A stretch of 64,000 nt of DNA from Gadus chalcogrammus. Taxonomy: Eukaryota; Chordata; Actinopteri; Gadiformes; Gadidae. The stretch lies in assembly GCF_026213295.1 (NCBI RefSeq), contig NC_079423.1:16645676-16709675 (forward strand), given 5' to 3'. Made by a program: the position numbers and the translations under genes. Under the pieces are notes generated by a model. It was not told the DNA's origin. It did no database searches and saw only the letters and a program-made list of their open reading frames with translations. Shown one piece after another: positions 1-9,290 of the stretch (the first letter of the stretch is position 1; each line of letters opens with the position of its first letter).

Positions 1-640
1 CCAATTGCTGTTTGTTCACGCCTTCACAGGATGTGATACAACTTCACGCATTTTTAGTGTTGGCAAACAGTCAGCATTCCAAAAACTTGTGAATGGGGAA
101 TCAACCATCCAGTCCTGTGCAAATGTGTTTCTGATCCCACATCAAGCAAGGAATGTCATAGAGGACCATGGGACCAAGGCAATGGCAGTTTTGTTTGGCG
201 AAAAGAGTACAGATTCACTTGCCTCTTTGCGCCACAACCTTTTTAGCAAGAAAATTACTTGTAACAAATGACTTGGCGTTACCGCCAAGTCATTTGTTAC
301 CCCAGAACGTCTGCCTCCAACTGAGTCCTCAACCAAATATCACTGCCAAAGAGTGTACTTCCAGATCATGGTGTGCATTGGAAAGGAAGGTGACACGAAC
401 ACAGTCTATTGGGGATGGACACAGGTGGAGAAACAGCTCCTGCCAGTTATGACCAATAAGACTGCTGCCCCAGAAGGCCTCCTGAAGATGATCCACTGTA
501 ATTGCACAACTGCCTGCCGAACACAACAGGGCAGTTGCAGGCATATGGACTGTATGCCTGCTTGTGGACCATGTCAAGTTGTGAATTGAGAGAATCACTA
601 TAATCAACCACAATTCCTCGGTAAAGTCTGTGACACCAGT
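1..640 (+). pseudogene. 3' fragment of a PIN/XPG-nuclease-like ORF (copy A)
   Basis: The first 88 codons match, with few changes, the C-terminal part of the longer copy at 6062-8165. The shared block includes the phrase HAFTGCDTTS, followed further on by a cysteine-rich tail (CNCTTAC...PACGPC). I know this phrase from large uncharacterised, repeat-like ORFs common in fish and invertebrates; an upstream acidic motif suggests a PIN/FEN-type nuclease fold, which is inference. This copy is broken: a 36-bp palindromic insertion at about 261-300 introduces a stop, and the cysteine-rich tail is out of frame. Its 5' part lies left of the window. It forms the left end of the segmental duplication. Confidence 0.6.
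261..300. repeat. Perfect 18-bp inverted repeat (hairpin) inside the pseudogene
   Basis: Arms 261-278 and 283-300 are exact reverse complements with a 4-nt loop (TTAC). The homologous position in copy B (about 7783-7797) has only the right-arm side, so the left arm was added in copy A, most simply by a fold-back template switch. Confidence 0.85.
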
Positions 641-679
641 CTTGGGGTTGTAATTTGTAGATGGTCCCTAAGAGAGATA

Positions 680-1466
680 GAGGGGAGGAGGAGGAGGAGG
701 GGGAGGAGTAGTGAAGAGGGGAGGGGGAGGAGCAGGGGGAGGAGTAGTGAAGAGGGGAGGAGGAGGAGCAGGGGGAGGAGTAGTGAAGAGGTGAGGAGGA
801 GGAGCAGGGGGAGGAGTAGTGAAGAGGGGAGGAGGAGGAGCAGGGGGAGGAGTAGTGAAGAGGTGAGGAGGAGGAGCAGTGAAGAGGGGAGGAGGAGGAG
901 CAGGGGGAGGAGTAGTGAGGAGGGGAGGAGGAGGAGTAGTGAAGAGGGGAGGAGGAGGAGCAGGGGGAGGAGTAGTGAAGAGGGGAGGAGGAGGAGCAGG
1001 GGGAGGAGCAGTGAAGAGGGGAGGAGGAGGAGCAGGAGGAGGAGCAGTGAAGAGGGGAGGAGGAGCAGTGAAGAGGTGAGGAAGAGTAGTGTAGAGGGGA
1101 GGTGGAGGAGCAGTGAAGAGGGGAGGAGGAGGAGCAGTGAAGAGGTGAGGAAGAGTAGTGTAGAGGGGAGGTGGAGGAGCAGGGGGTGGAGCAGTGTAGA
1201 GGGGAGGCGGAGGAGCAGGGGGAGGAGTAGTGAAGAGGGGAGGAGGAGGAGCAGGAGGAGGAGCAGTGAAGAGGGGAGGAGGAGCAGTGAAGAGGTGAGG
1301 AAGAGTAGTGTAGAGGGGAGGTGGAGGAGCAGGGGCTGGAGCAGTGAAGAGGGCGGGAGGAGGAGCTGTGAAGATGGGAAGAGGAGGAGCAGGGGGAGGA
1401 GCAGTGAAGAGGGGAGATGCAGGGGGAGGAGCCGTGAAGAGGGGAGGAGGAGGAGGAGCAGCAGGA
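680..1466. repeat. Purine-rich GGA minisatellite, copy A
   Basis: Diverged tandem units of roughly 36 bp built from GGAGGAGGAGCA, GGGGGAGGAG and TAGTGAAGAGG blocks. Almost every base on the + strand is G or A. Indels are largely multiples of 3, so frames stay open on both strands; the minus strand would read as proline-rich (PPPAPPPP, LFTTPPP). I see no start context or splice signals that would make it a gene. Such polypurine tracts can form triplex or G-quadruplex structures (general knowledge). Confidence 0.9.
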
Positions 1467-1689
1467 ACACAATCACAACAGGGAAGGGAGGCGCCGTGGG
1501 CACCTCCTCCCTCGAGTCCCAGCACACCGTGCTGACCGAGCGGCCCCCGGCCTGTCGGAGGTCCAGCTCCGGCAGCCTGGGACAGCCGGCCCCGCCCCTC
1601 GCGCCCCCGCGGAGGACCTCTCTGGACGGCGGCCGGTCCCAGAGCAGGGACAACCAGGGACAGGGGTTGCAAATGAGTCTTGACTAGAA
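1467..1689 (+). other. Coding-like segment downstream of minisatellite A
   Basis: A GC-rich block that reads openly on + through TSSLESQHTVLTERPPACRR and a Ser/Pro-rich end. About 1473-1634 is repeated at 8932-9100 with only a few substitutions. The compositional break from the flanks suggests an exon fragment of another gene captured before the duplication; I do not recognise the source. It stops with TAG at 1684-1686. Confidence 0.4.
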
Positions 1690-2310
1690 ACCTGTATGCA
1701 TGGCATCTATTTTATATTTTGTGTGAAACATTGTACAATGTATTTGTCCATGCTCAATAAACTTCTAAATAAAATAAAATAAAGAAAATAGCCCGCAGGA
1801 GGGGGGGCCGGCAAGAAGGGGCTTCCTGCCAACCTGAATCCCTTTTTGTTGTTCCTCATGTCGTAGTAATCCGTTACGTTTATTTTTTCCATAAAAAGAC
1901 GGGATTTATCGAACCTCCAAGGCCTTATTGTCCATTTTGCTTATTGACAGAGATGCTTTATTGGTGTCATGTGTTGCGTCTCTCCCTCTGCCCACCGTTA
2001 CCGTCGGTTACGGGCCGAGATACTCCCAGTGGGGTGTGGAGGTTGTGTTCTTAACACTGGTACCCAAAATGCAGTGTGATTTAGATCCTTGGTCATCCAT
2101 CGTTAATAAATTGTGTAATGACAGCGGGGCTGGTGTGCTTTTTTGTACAAAGGGAAAAATTTAGTGTGCAAATGATACAAAATATCCTCCATTTGTTTAT
2201 TTGTGTGATATATATGTGTAGGGACAGGCCAGTGCCTCTCCGACTGATACGAGGTATTAATCTTCCATTTGTTTATGTCCTTACAAGGACGAACCAAATG
2301 CCAGTCCCAG
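1690..2310. other. Copy A-only segment with an A-rich retro-like tail
   Basis: This stretch is missing from copy B, where the sequence jumps from the equivalent of 1631-1635 to 2310-2314. It contains AATAAA at 1756-1761 followed by (AAATA)n-type sequence, like the 3' end of a transcript or retro-copy. No coding potential is apparent. Confidence 0.5.
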
Positions 2311-2481
2311 GCCGTCTGATTCATAGCCAGGGCCATATACCTAATCAAGGGAGACACTGCTTCTGCCCTCTGAAAACAAGCCGAAACCTATCAACACGTG
2401 TTGTCCACTGGAGAGTAGATAACACCTGCCGAAATAAAGTTCCACCTTTATGTCTAACGTCACTTAATGGCCCCATACATG

Positions 2482-2490
2482 TTATATATT
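2482..2490 (+). promoter_or_regulatory. TATA-like element of ifit copy A
   Basis: A TATATA core lies at 2483-2488, about 60 bp before the exon-1 ATG at 2547. The equivalent in copy B is changed to TTAAATATTA and nine bases after it are deleted, so the two promoters differ. No classical ISRE (two GAAA cores spaced by two bases) is visible in the 200 bp upstream of either ATG. Confidence 0.4.
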
Positions 2491-2546
2491 ACGGATCACT
2501 GTTCAGTCGTCCTCCACAAACCACTGAGCTGTCAAGGAGAGCCGAG

Positions 2547-4315
2547 ATGAGGTAAGAACTGGCTATTTCCACCTTAAATACAATCATTTATAATCGGTTA
2601 TATCTTTGTTGTATACAAGGAATGTGTTAACCTAACAATTGTTAGTGCTTGGCACTTGTTCCTTACTGTACCGACAGAGATATATTTGTTTTTTCTTCTT
2701 ACTTCTGACAAATGTACCTATTGTTAACTTTTTATATTAGATATTAATTATCTTAAGTCGATTTGAACTAAAGCACCTGCTAAATATCCTAAATGCACAT
2801 TTAAATGTGTTCAACATCAACAAGATGGATTCCCAATTAAATAGGACCAAATTAAAATGTAAATATAAATGATGCATACAAAATAAAAATCCTGGTTGTT
2901 CCTTATGAAGCATGACCTTAAAAATTACATTAAAAAGCTCAATCTTCTTTGTCTTTAATTGGCCCTTCAGTGCGGTTCGAAGTCCCTGGAGGGCCCGACT
3001 GGACACCTTAGAATGCCACTTCACGTGGAACCTGAACAGCCAAAGAAAGGACCTTTTCCTTCGCCGGGACATACTGGAGGACATCAGCGCCGAGGACGGC
3101 AACCTCTGGCTGGGACACATCTACAACCTGCAGGCCTACATCCACTTCCTCCTGGCCTCTGAAGAGCAGACCCCAGGCTCCACCATGAGCGACGCGCTGC
3201 GCTGCTTCGGCCAGGCGGGGGAGGCCTTCCGGCAGGTGAGGAACACTGTAGCAGACGAGGGTCCCCGGCTGCTGGTCAACTACGGCAACCTGGCCTGGCT
3301 GCACTACCGACGGGACGAGTGGTCGGAGAGCGTCGCGTACTTGGGCAAGGCGGAGGCACTGCTGCGAGAATACCCGTCTCCGATACAGGGGCAGCCCCAT
3401 CAGGTGGTCCTGGCCGAGAAAGCATGGACCCTCATGAACTTCGGCCAGGACGGCAAACGCAGTGCGGTGGAGCTCTTCAGGAAAGCCATCGAGATGGAAC
3501 CAGCATGCCCCGTGGAGTGGACCACCAGCCACGCGTTGGCCTTGGCGATGTCTTCTCCTCCAGACGACTTGTCACCAGAGCAGGAGGCGGACATCTTGGA
3601 GACCCTGAGACGCGCCGTTGAAGGCGATCCAGACAACTTGTACATTGCTGTGGTGTACCTCGAGAGACGCGCCATGACCGACAGCAGAGGGATCGCAGAG
3701 CAAGCCCGTGAGCTGACCGAGGACGTGCTGAAAAGTTCTCAGAGCAGCTACAGCGGGATCCGACCCCTGCTGAGAGTCTACAGACTGCACGTGTCCCTGG
3801 ATGAGGCCATCGACGTGGCGAAAGAGGCTCTAAAGAGGCATCCGACCAATCGGCACCTCAAATACGGCCTGGCAAACTGCTACAAGTGGAAGATCTTCTC
3901 AGACAGGGACAGTCCCCTGATCGAGGACCTGAGGAGTCGAGCCATCGGTCTCTATAAGGAGCTGTGCAGCCTGTATCCGCATTATTTCCTATTGGGGAGG
4001 ATCACCCTGGCGAGTTTATACGCACAGTCAAGGAATCCTGACAACATCGAGGCTGACAAGATATTTAGGGATTTGTTGGAAATTGATTTAGAGCCAGCCC
4101 AGCGGCAAATGCTTTATAACAAATATGCAAAATTCCTCCACTTCAGTCTTCAAGACCGACGGAGGTCAATAGAGTATCACATGAAGGCAGCAGAAATACT
4201 GCATTCCTCCAGGTTTCGGAGAGAGAGCATACACATTCTGACCCAGATTATGAATAGCAGGATGGACCGAATGTCTGGAGAAATTGGGGACTTTCTGGCC
4301 CAACTAACCTTGTAG
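2547..4315 (+). CDS. ifit: Interferon-induced protein with tetratricopeptide repeats (IFIT), copy A
   Basis: Two coding exons: 2547-2551 (ATGAG, donor GTAAGA) and 2971-4315 (acceptor CCCTTCAG), giving 449 codons. A five-base first coding exon is the usual IFIT layout. The protein is a helical TPR array: clear TPR-type helices near residues 102-137 (NYGNLAWLHYRRDEWSES), 165-195, 211-245, 282-305, 326-350 and 362-410. IFITs are cytosolic antiviral effectors that bind 5'-triphosphate or cap-0 RNA and block its translation (family knowledge). Length is close to the family's usual 430-490. An in-frame upstream extension from 2912 reads through the intron and is not the start. It has a tandem partner at 9291 and a poly(A) signal at 4326. 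Which fish ifit paralogue it is cannot be settled here. Confidence 0.93.
2595..2800 (+). repeat. Dispersed teleost element in ifit-A intron 1
   Basis: A diverged copy of an element also at 9330-9545 and, better preserved, 18940-19100. Shared landmarks are a GTGCTTTGCACCTGG-like box and a 3' end resembling AAGTCGCTTTGGATAAAAG followed by CTGCTAAATG, a motif very common in fish genomes. Confidence 0.6.
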
Positions 4316-4325
4316 CTTAGCACAC

Positions 4326-4331
4326 AATAAA
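4326..4331 (+). terminator. Poly(A) signal of ifit copy A
   Basis: AATAAA begins 11 bases after the TAG stop. The matching hexamer of copy B is at 11065. Confidence 0.75.
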
Positions 4332-4805
4332 AAAAAATCACATGTTACATAATTAGACAAAATCCTTTATTTATTAAATATGGCACCAACTTTCAGATGT
4401 CTTTCAGTGTTGAAATCTGCCATACAATGGAAGAATGATTACAAAGCGCGTATTTTGTAATCACCAAGGACTAAATTATTTTAAATTTTTGTAAAAGGGG
4501 AACTATAAATAGGAGTTTTATTTAAGACTGAAAAAAATACAATTAGGCGAATGAATATTCGTAATGCCTGTTATCTCAATTGTTTTATGTTTTTCAAAAA
4601 GTTATATTGTCCAGAGGGAGGAGGAATGGACTGAACTGGGTGGGGATCCTCCACATCCACTCACCATTGGCTATCGGGTCAAAGTTCCTTGCAAACGTGA
4701 CACGTTATGGAAGGGCATTTCCGCTTTTATTTTGAAGTCTCAATAAGAATGAATAAAGAGACAGAACACGCTAAATTAAAATAATACGTAGAAAGACAGA
4801 ATGGA

Positions 4806-5013
4806 CTAGTCGTTTCCTCTTCGGCTCTTCTTGTGACTTTTATTTGAACTCCTGCTATGGAAAACAGGTTGGATTTAGTCATTTAATCAATGTTACGATT
4901 TGGGCTTTTTGTTGATTGCTTATAAAGACATGTTATTGCTGAGAAATTAACAGCAAAGAATAAACAAAAACAGTGGTATCCTGATTCTTCTGATTATTTT
5001 TTCATACATATTT

Positions 5014-5073
<60 letters not shown>

Positions 5074-5243
5074 GTGTATACATACACATACATACATATC
5101 ACACAATTATTTTATGCATACAGCAAATTCAGACTGCTCAGTTTAGCCTCACTTCTCTTGATACTTTGAGTGACTGCGATGTCTGTGACTTCTGTGGTGA
5201 CCTGGTGAAAACATTAAGATAAGTGTTTTCGTTATATTGCAGT
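4806..5243 (-). pseudogene. prpf38a: Relic of the last two prpf38a exons (copy A)
   Basis: Reading on the minus strand, 5153-5201 matches prpf38a exon 9 (HHRSHRHRSHSK) and 4806-4851 matches exon 10 (SHKKSRRGND plus TAG). The upstream eight exons are absent here. Relative to the live exons at 11824-11872 and 11554-11599, exon 9 carries substitutions turning SPER into YQEK, and the donor has changed from AG|GTGAG to AA|GTGAG. Homology to copy B ends at about 5243/11916 after TTATATTGCAGT, marking the right breakpoint of the duplication. This dates the duplication's polarity: prpf38a is original in B, and A holds the copy. Confidence 0.85.
5017..5064. repeat. (TA)n microsatellite
   Basis: About 20 uninterrupted TA units inside the prpf38a relic's intron. 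It is absent at the equivalent place in copy B (about 11750-11765), so it expanded after duplication. Confidence 0.9.
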
Positions 5244-6061
5244 GTATATGGTCAAGTAGGGTTGATTCATCTGTGTCCTTAAGACATTAATACAAAGGGG
5301 GTTTTATATTAACTTGATGAAAGCACTTGTTTCAGCACCAATGTATAAAATGTGTTAAAACAATAAGGTATAATAATACTTTGTCGACCATCTAGGTCTG
5401 GTGTAACTTACAGGTACACCCTGTAAGTTACACCAGTGTTGAACGCACTATATGCCTGTGGTGGCAAAATGACTTATTTTATTGTTATACTCATGCAGGT
5501 TCAGCTAGAGTTTACTTGAGGACAACTTACGTTACTTACACCAGCTGGCTTCATGTGATAAGATAAGTTGGTGTATAGAAGTTGGCCAAGACCAAATTAT
5601 TCCATATTAGACAGCTGCAAACTGAAAAGAAAACACTAACCCCAAAATAATTCCAACAAAAGGTTTCGCAGCTGTTTTCTGTAGCATTAGGTGTTCTCAA
5701 TAACATACCAAAAGTTGACCAAAGATTGACCACTAGAAAGCGTCCAAGATGGGCCGGAAGCCCTTAAAATACCCTAACTATTATTAGGGTATATTTAATA
5801 GTTATTTAAAATGATTTGTATTTTCGGATCTTTGTAATGCTGCTGCTATGTGCCCTCAATTGCCCCCTGGGGACAAATAAAGTTTTTTTGAATTTGAATT
5901 TGAATTTTGAATTAACTCCTTCATTATTTGACCTAGCCATGTAATCTTGGTGTCTAACCCCATGTTTACTGGGTCAATGAATCCATTGGACTTGTCTAAA
6001 TTGCACTGACATAATTAGAAAAAGGTCAAAAACCAGCCGGCTGTGGCTTAACTATCAGAAG
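5244..6061. other. Unique spacer between the two duplication copies
   Basis: No gene is recognisable. It holds a perfect hairpin at 5398-5436, a smaller 9-bp-arm hairpin at 5769-5792, and at about 5845-5912 a repeat tail (CCCCTGGGGACAAATAAAG then GAATTT-type repeats) that recurs at 12886-12955 and looks like a LINE 3' end. Confidence 0.6.
5398..5436. repeat. Perfect 17-bp inverted repeat with 5-nt loop
   Basis: Arms 5398-5414 and 5420-5436 are exact reverse complements (CTGGTGTAACTTACAGG and its complement), loop TACAC. A partial third copy of the arm (CTTACACCAG) lies near 5535. Confidence 0.85.
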
Positions 6062-8165
6062 ATGCCGGAGACAGCCCAAGCTCTGATCAAAGCAGATCGT
6101 ACAGGATCTTGGAAGATGCACTTGCGCGCAATGTTGGACTGTCTGCCAATATTTTCCGCCGCAGAGCACGGCAACTACCTGAAATCTGCATATTTCTACC
6201 TCCAAGAAATGTGCCAACTCGACACCAGACACCCTGATGTACATGACAAGTTTTCCAGGGGTTTCCATGTGATCCGCCGCAGCAACCAGTACCAGGCAGG
6301 CCTTAGCTCTGACTTCGTCCTCGAGTAGACATTGATACGATCCTTAAAAAGCAGTGGAGGTTTGACCCATGGGAGTGGAAAGACTGAGGAAATGCAAGCA
6401 TTGTGGACCATGTCTACACCCATCACATCGGAATACAACAAACAATGCCATGCAGGAATTCAATGACCTCACCTACACGACCAGCCCCTAGAATCCTCAG
6501 AAGCAAGGATGAATAGAGATCACTCTGATTTAGAAAAGATCAGGGAAAAGCTTAGCATTTGCACACCATTCTCTCCAGACCCATCTCTGAGAAACATTGT
6601 AACTGGTGTTGTTGCCAAAGAGGAGGTGAATGTGCATGAGTTTGAGACTGTTGGCAATGAGATCATTGAAAAGGTGATTGGAAAACCCGTTTTTGGAATA
6701 TCCTTCAAATGGAAAGACTGGGCAAAAACCCTTGCAGATGACTCAGACGTCGAAGTTGCAAAAGAACAAACCATTGATCCTGCCTTGCTGTTCCAACAGT
6801 TCCTGATTAGGTCGCTGGAAGAAGTAATGAGCTATGGACTCATTTCCCGCAGCCCTGTTCGGAGGCAAGGAGATCTTCCGTAAAGCCAACAAGCTCCAAC
6901 TAGTGCAGGCAGTAACTGAGTTTTCAAGCAAGAAATCGAACAAAACTGTCCTGGATTCCATCCCACCAACTGAGCATCATGTCCTTGAGGGCGGCTCCCT
7001 GGTCCAACGCTTGGCATGGAAAAGGGGTGACAGTTATGGGGCCATTTTCATATGCAGACTCTACCATATGCATTATGGTAAAGCAACAAACGTTTTTTGA
7101 TGGTTATAGCGAAGATCCTTCCATCAAAGACAATACTCATCGGAGACTTGGTGCAAACACTCACCCCATCGTTAAATTCAATGCAGAGACTGAGTTTGTG
7201 GGAAGAAAGGATGATTTCCTTTCCAGGTCTTCAAACAAACAAGGACTGATCAATCTTATGACCAATGAGCTGGAGAAGAAGGGCTGCACTTTTATCAATG
7301 CATCAGGTGATGCCGAAGTGGACATTGTCAAAGCTGCAGTCGAGGCCTCAGAGCATCAGCCCACAACCTTGATAGGAGACGAGGATACAGATTTACTCGT
7401 TCTTCTACTCTACTATGCTGGGACGAGCAATAGAGGCCCCTATTTCCGTTCAGACAAGTCCAAAGCCACTAAAGTGTAAAACATCAGTGAGATTAAACAA
7501 GTCCTGGGTAGTGACTTGTGTTCCCAATTGCTGTTTGATCACACCTTCACAGGATGTGATACAACTTCACACATTTTTAGTGTTGGCAAACAGTCAGCAT
7601 TCCAAAAACTTGTGAATGGGGGGGAATCAACCATCCAGTCCTGTGCAAATGTGTTTCTGATCCCACATCAAGCAAGGAATGTCATAGAGGACCATGGGAC
7701 CAAGGCAATGGCAGTTTTGTTTGGCGAAAAGAGTACAGATTCACTTGCCTCTTTACGCTACAACCTTTTTAGCAAGAAAATCGTTGCATTTGTTACCCAA
7801 GAACGTCTGCCTCCAACTGAGTCCTCAACCAAATATCACTGCCAAAGAGTGTACTTCCAGATCATGGTGTGCATTGGAAAGGAAGGTGACACGAACACAG
7901 TCTATTGGGGATGGAAGCAGGTGGAGAAACAGCTCCTGCCAGTTATGACCAATAAGACTGCTGCCCCAGAAGGCCTCCTGAAGATGATCCACTGTAATTG
8001 CACAACTGCCTGCCGAACACAACAGGGCAGTTGCAGGCATATGAACTACCATGTATGCCTGCTTGTGGACCATTTCAAGTTGTGAATTGTGAGAATCACT
8101 ATAATCAACCACAATTCCTCGGTAAAGTCTGTGACACCAGTCTTGGGGTTGTAATTTGTAGATGG
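6062..8165 (+). pseudogene. PIN/XPG-nuclease-like orphan ORF, decayed (copy B)
   Basis: Successive open segments read in order as one protein: a helical N-terminal part (KSAYFYLQEM, GFHVIRRSNQYQAGLS), a middle part, an acidic TTLIGDEDTDLLVLLL motif, the block TFTGCDTTSHIFSVGK, and a cysteine-rich C-terminus (CNC, PACGP). I recall this order from large uncharacterised ORFs repeated in many fish and invertebrate genomes; the DEDTD motif suggests a PIN/FEN-like metal site (inference). It is dead: an in-frame TAG near 6326, further stops to 6508, a frame change near 6840, a TAA at 7477-7479 and a frameshift near 8040. No introns are evident, which fits a mobile or retro-copied origin. The tail also exists at 1-640. 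Confidence 0.65.
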
Positions 8166-8182
8166 TCCCTAAGAGAGATAGA

Positions 8183-8925
8183 GGGGAGGAGGAGGAGGGG
8201 GGGGAGGAGCAGTGAAGAGGGGAGGAGGAGGAGCAGGGGGAGGAGTAGTGAAGAGGGGAGGAGGAGGAGCAGTGAAGAGGTGAGGAAGAGTAGTGTAGAG
8301 GGGAGGTGGAGGAGCAGTGAAGAGGGGAGGAGGAGGAGCAGTGAAGAGGTGAGGAGGAGGAGCAGGGGGAGGAGCAGGGGGAGGAGTAGTGAAGAGGGGA
8401 GGAGGAGGAGGAGCAGGGGGAGGAGTAGTGAAGAGGGGAGGAGGAGGAGCAGGAGGAGGAGCAGTGAAGAGGGGAGGAGGAGGAGCAGGGGGAGGAGTAG
8501 TGAAGAGGGGAGGAGGAGGAGCAGGAGGAGGAGCAGTGAAGAGGGGAGGAGGAGGAGGAGCAGGAGGAGGAGCAGGGGGAGGAGTAGTGAAGAGGGGAGG
8601 AGGAGGAGGAGCAGGAGGAGGAGCAGGGGGAGGAGTAGTGAAGAGGGGAGGAGGAGGAGCAGGGGGAGGAGCAGTGAAGAGGGGAGGAGGAGGAGCAGGG
8701 GGAGGAGCAGTGAAGAGGGGAGGAGGAGGAGCAGGAGGAGGAGCAGTGAAGAGGGGAGGAGGAGGAGCAGTGAATAGGTGAGGAGGAGGAGCAGTGAAGA
8801 GGGGAGGAGGAGGAGCAGTGAAGAGGGGAGGAAGAGTAGTGTAGAGGGGAGGTGGAGGAGCAGGGGGTGGAGCAGTGAAGAGGGGAGGAGGAGGAGGAGG
8901 AGGAGGAGGAGGAGGAGGAGGAGCA
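8183..8925. repeat. Purine-rich GGA minisatellite, copy B
   Basis: Same unit types as 680-1466 but a different order and copy number, ending in an uninterrupted (GGA)n run at about 8883-8922. Unit turnover has continued independently since the duplication. Confidence 0.9.
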
Positions 8926-8931
8926 GCAGGA

Positions 8932-9100
8932 ACACGATCACAACAGGGAAGGGAGGCGCCGTGGGCACCTCCTCCCTCGAGTCCAAGCACACCGTGCTGA
9001 CCGAGCGGCCCCCGGCCTGTCGGAGGTCCAGCTCCGGCAGCCTGGGACAGCCGGCCCCGCCCCTCACGCCCCCGCGGAGGACCTCTCTGGACGGCGGCCG
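8932..9100 (+). other. Coding-like segment downstream of minisatellite B
   Basis: Counterpart of 1473-1634 with few differences; it ends abruptly at GGCCG (9096-9100), where copy B has lost the 679 bp found in copy A. Confidence 0.4.
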
Positions 9101-9290
9101 TCTGGGTCATAGCCAGGGCCATATACCTTATATACCTTGAGAGTACTGGAGTAGTACACTGGAGAGTAGATAACACATGCTGAAATAAAGTTCCACCTTT
9201 ATGTCTAACGTCACTTTATGGCCCCATACAAGTTAAATATTACTATTCAGTCTTCCTCCACAAACCACTGAGCTGTCAAGGAGAGCCGAG

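Noticed and set aside
604..1672. Long minus-strand ORFs of 334-349 codons (proline-rich or LLLPSS repeats) over the GGA minisatellite, and their plus-strand counterparts.
   Set aside because: All frames are open because the repeat lacks stop triplets; there are no splice signals, no start context and no non-repeat domain. The same holds for 8105-9176.
2372..2387. Two GAAA cores upstream of ifit-A considered as an ISRE.
   Set aside because: The cores are 11 bp apart instead of 6 and the stretch is missing in copy B.
3008..3532. 174-codon ORF antisense to ifit-A, and a similar 199-codon one at 9672-10271.
   Set aside because: Shadow of the GC-rich ifit coding strand; no recognisable domain and no minus-strand gene signals.
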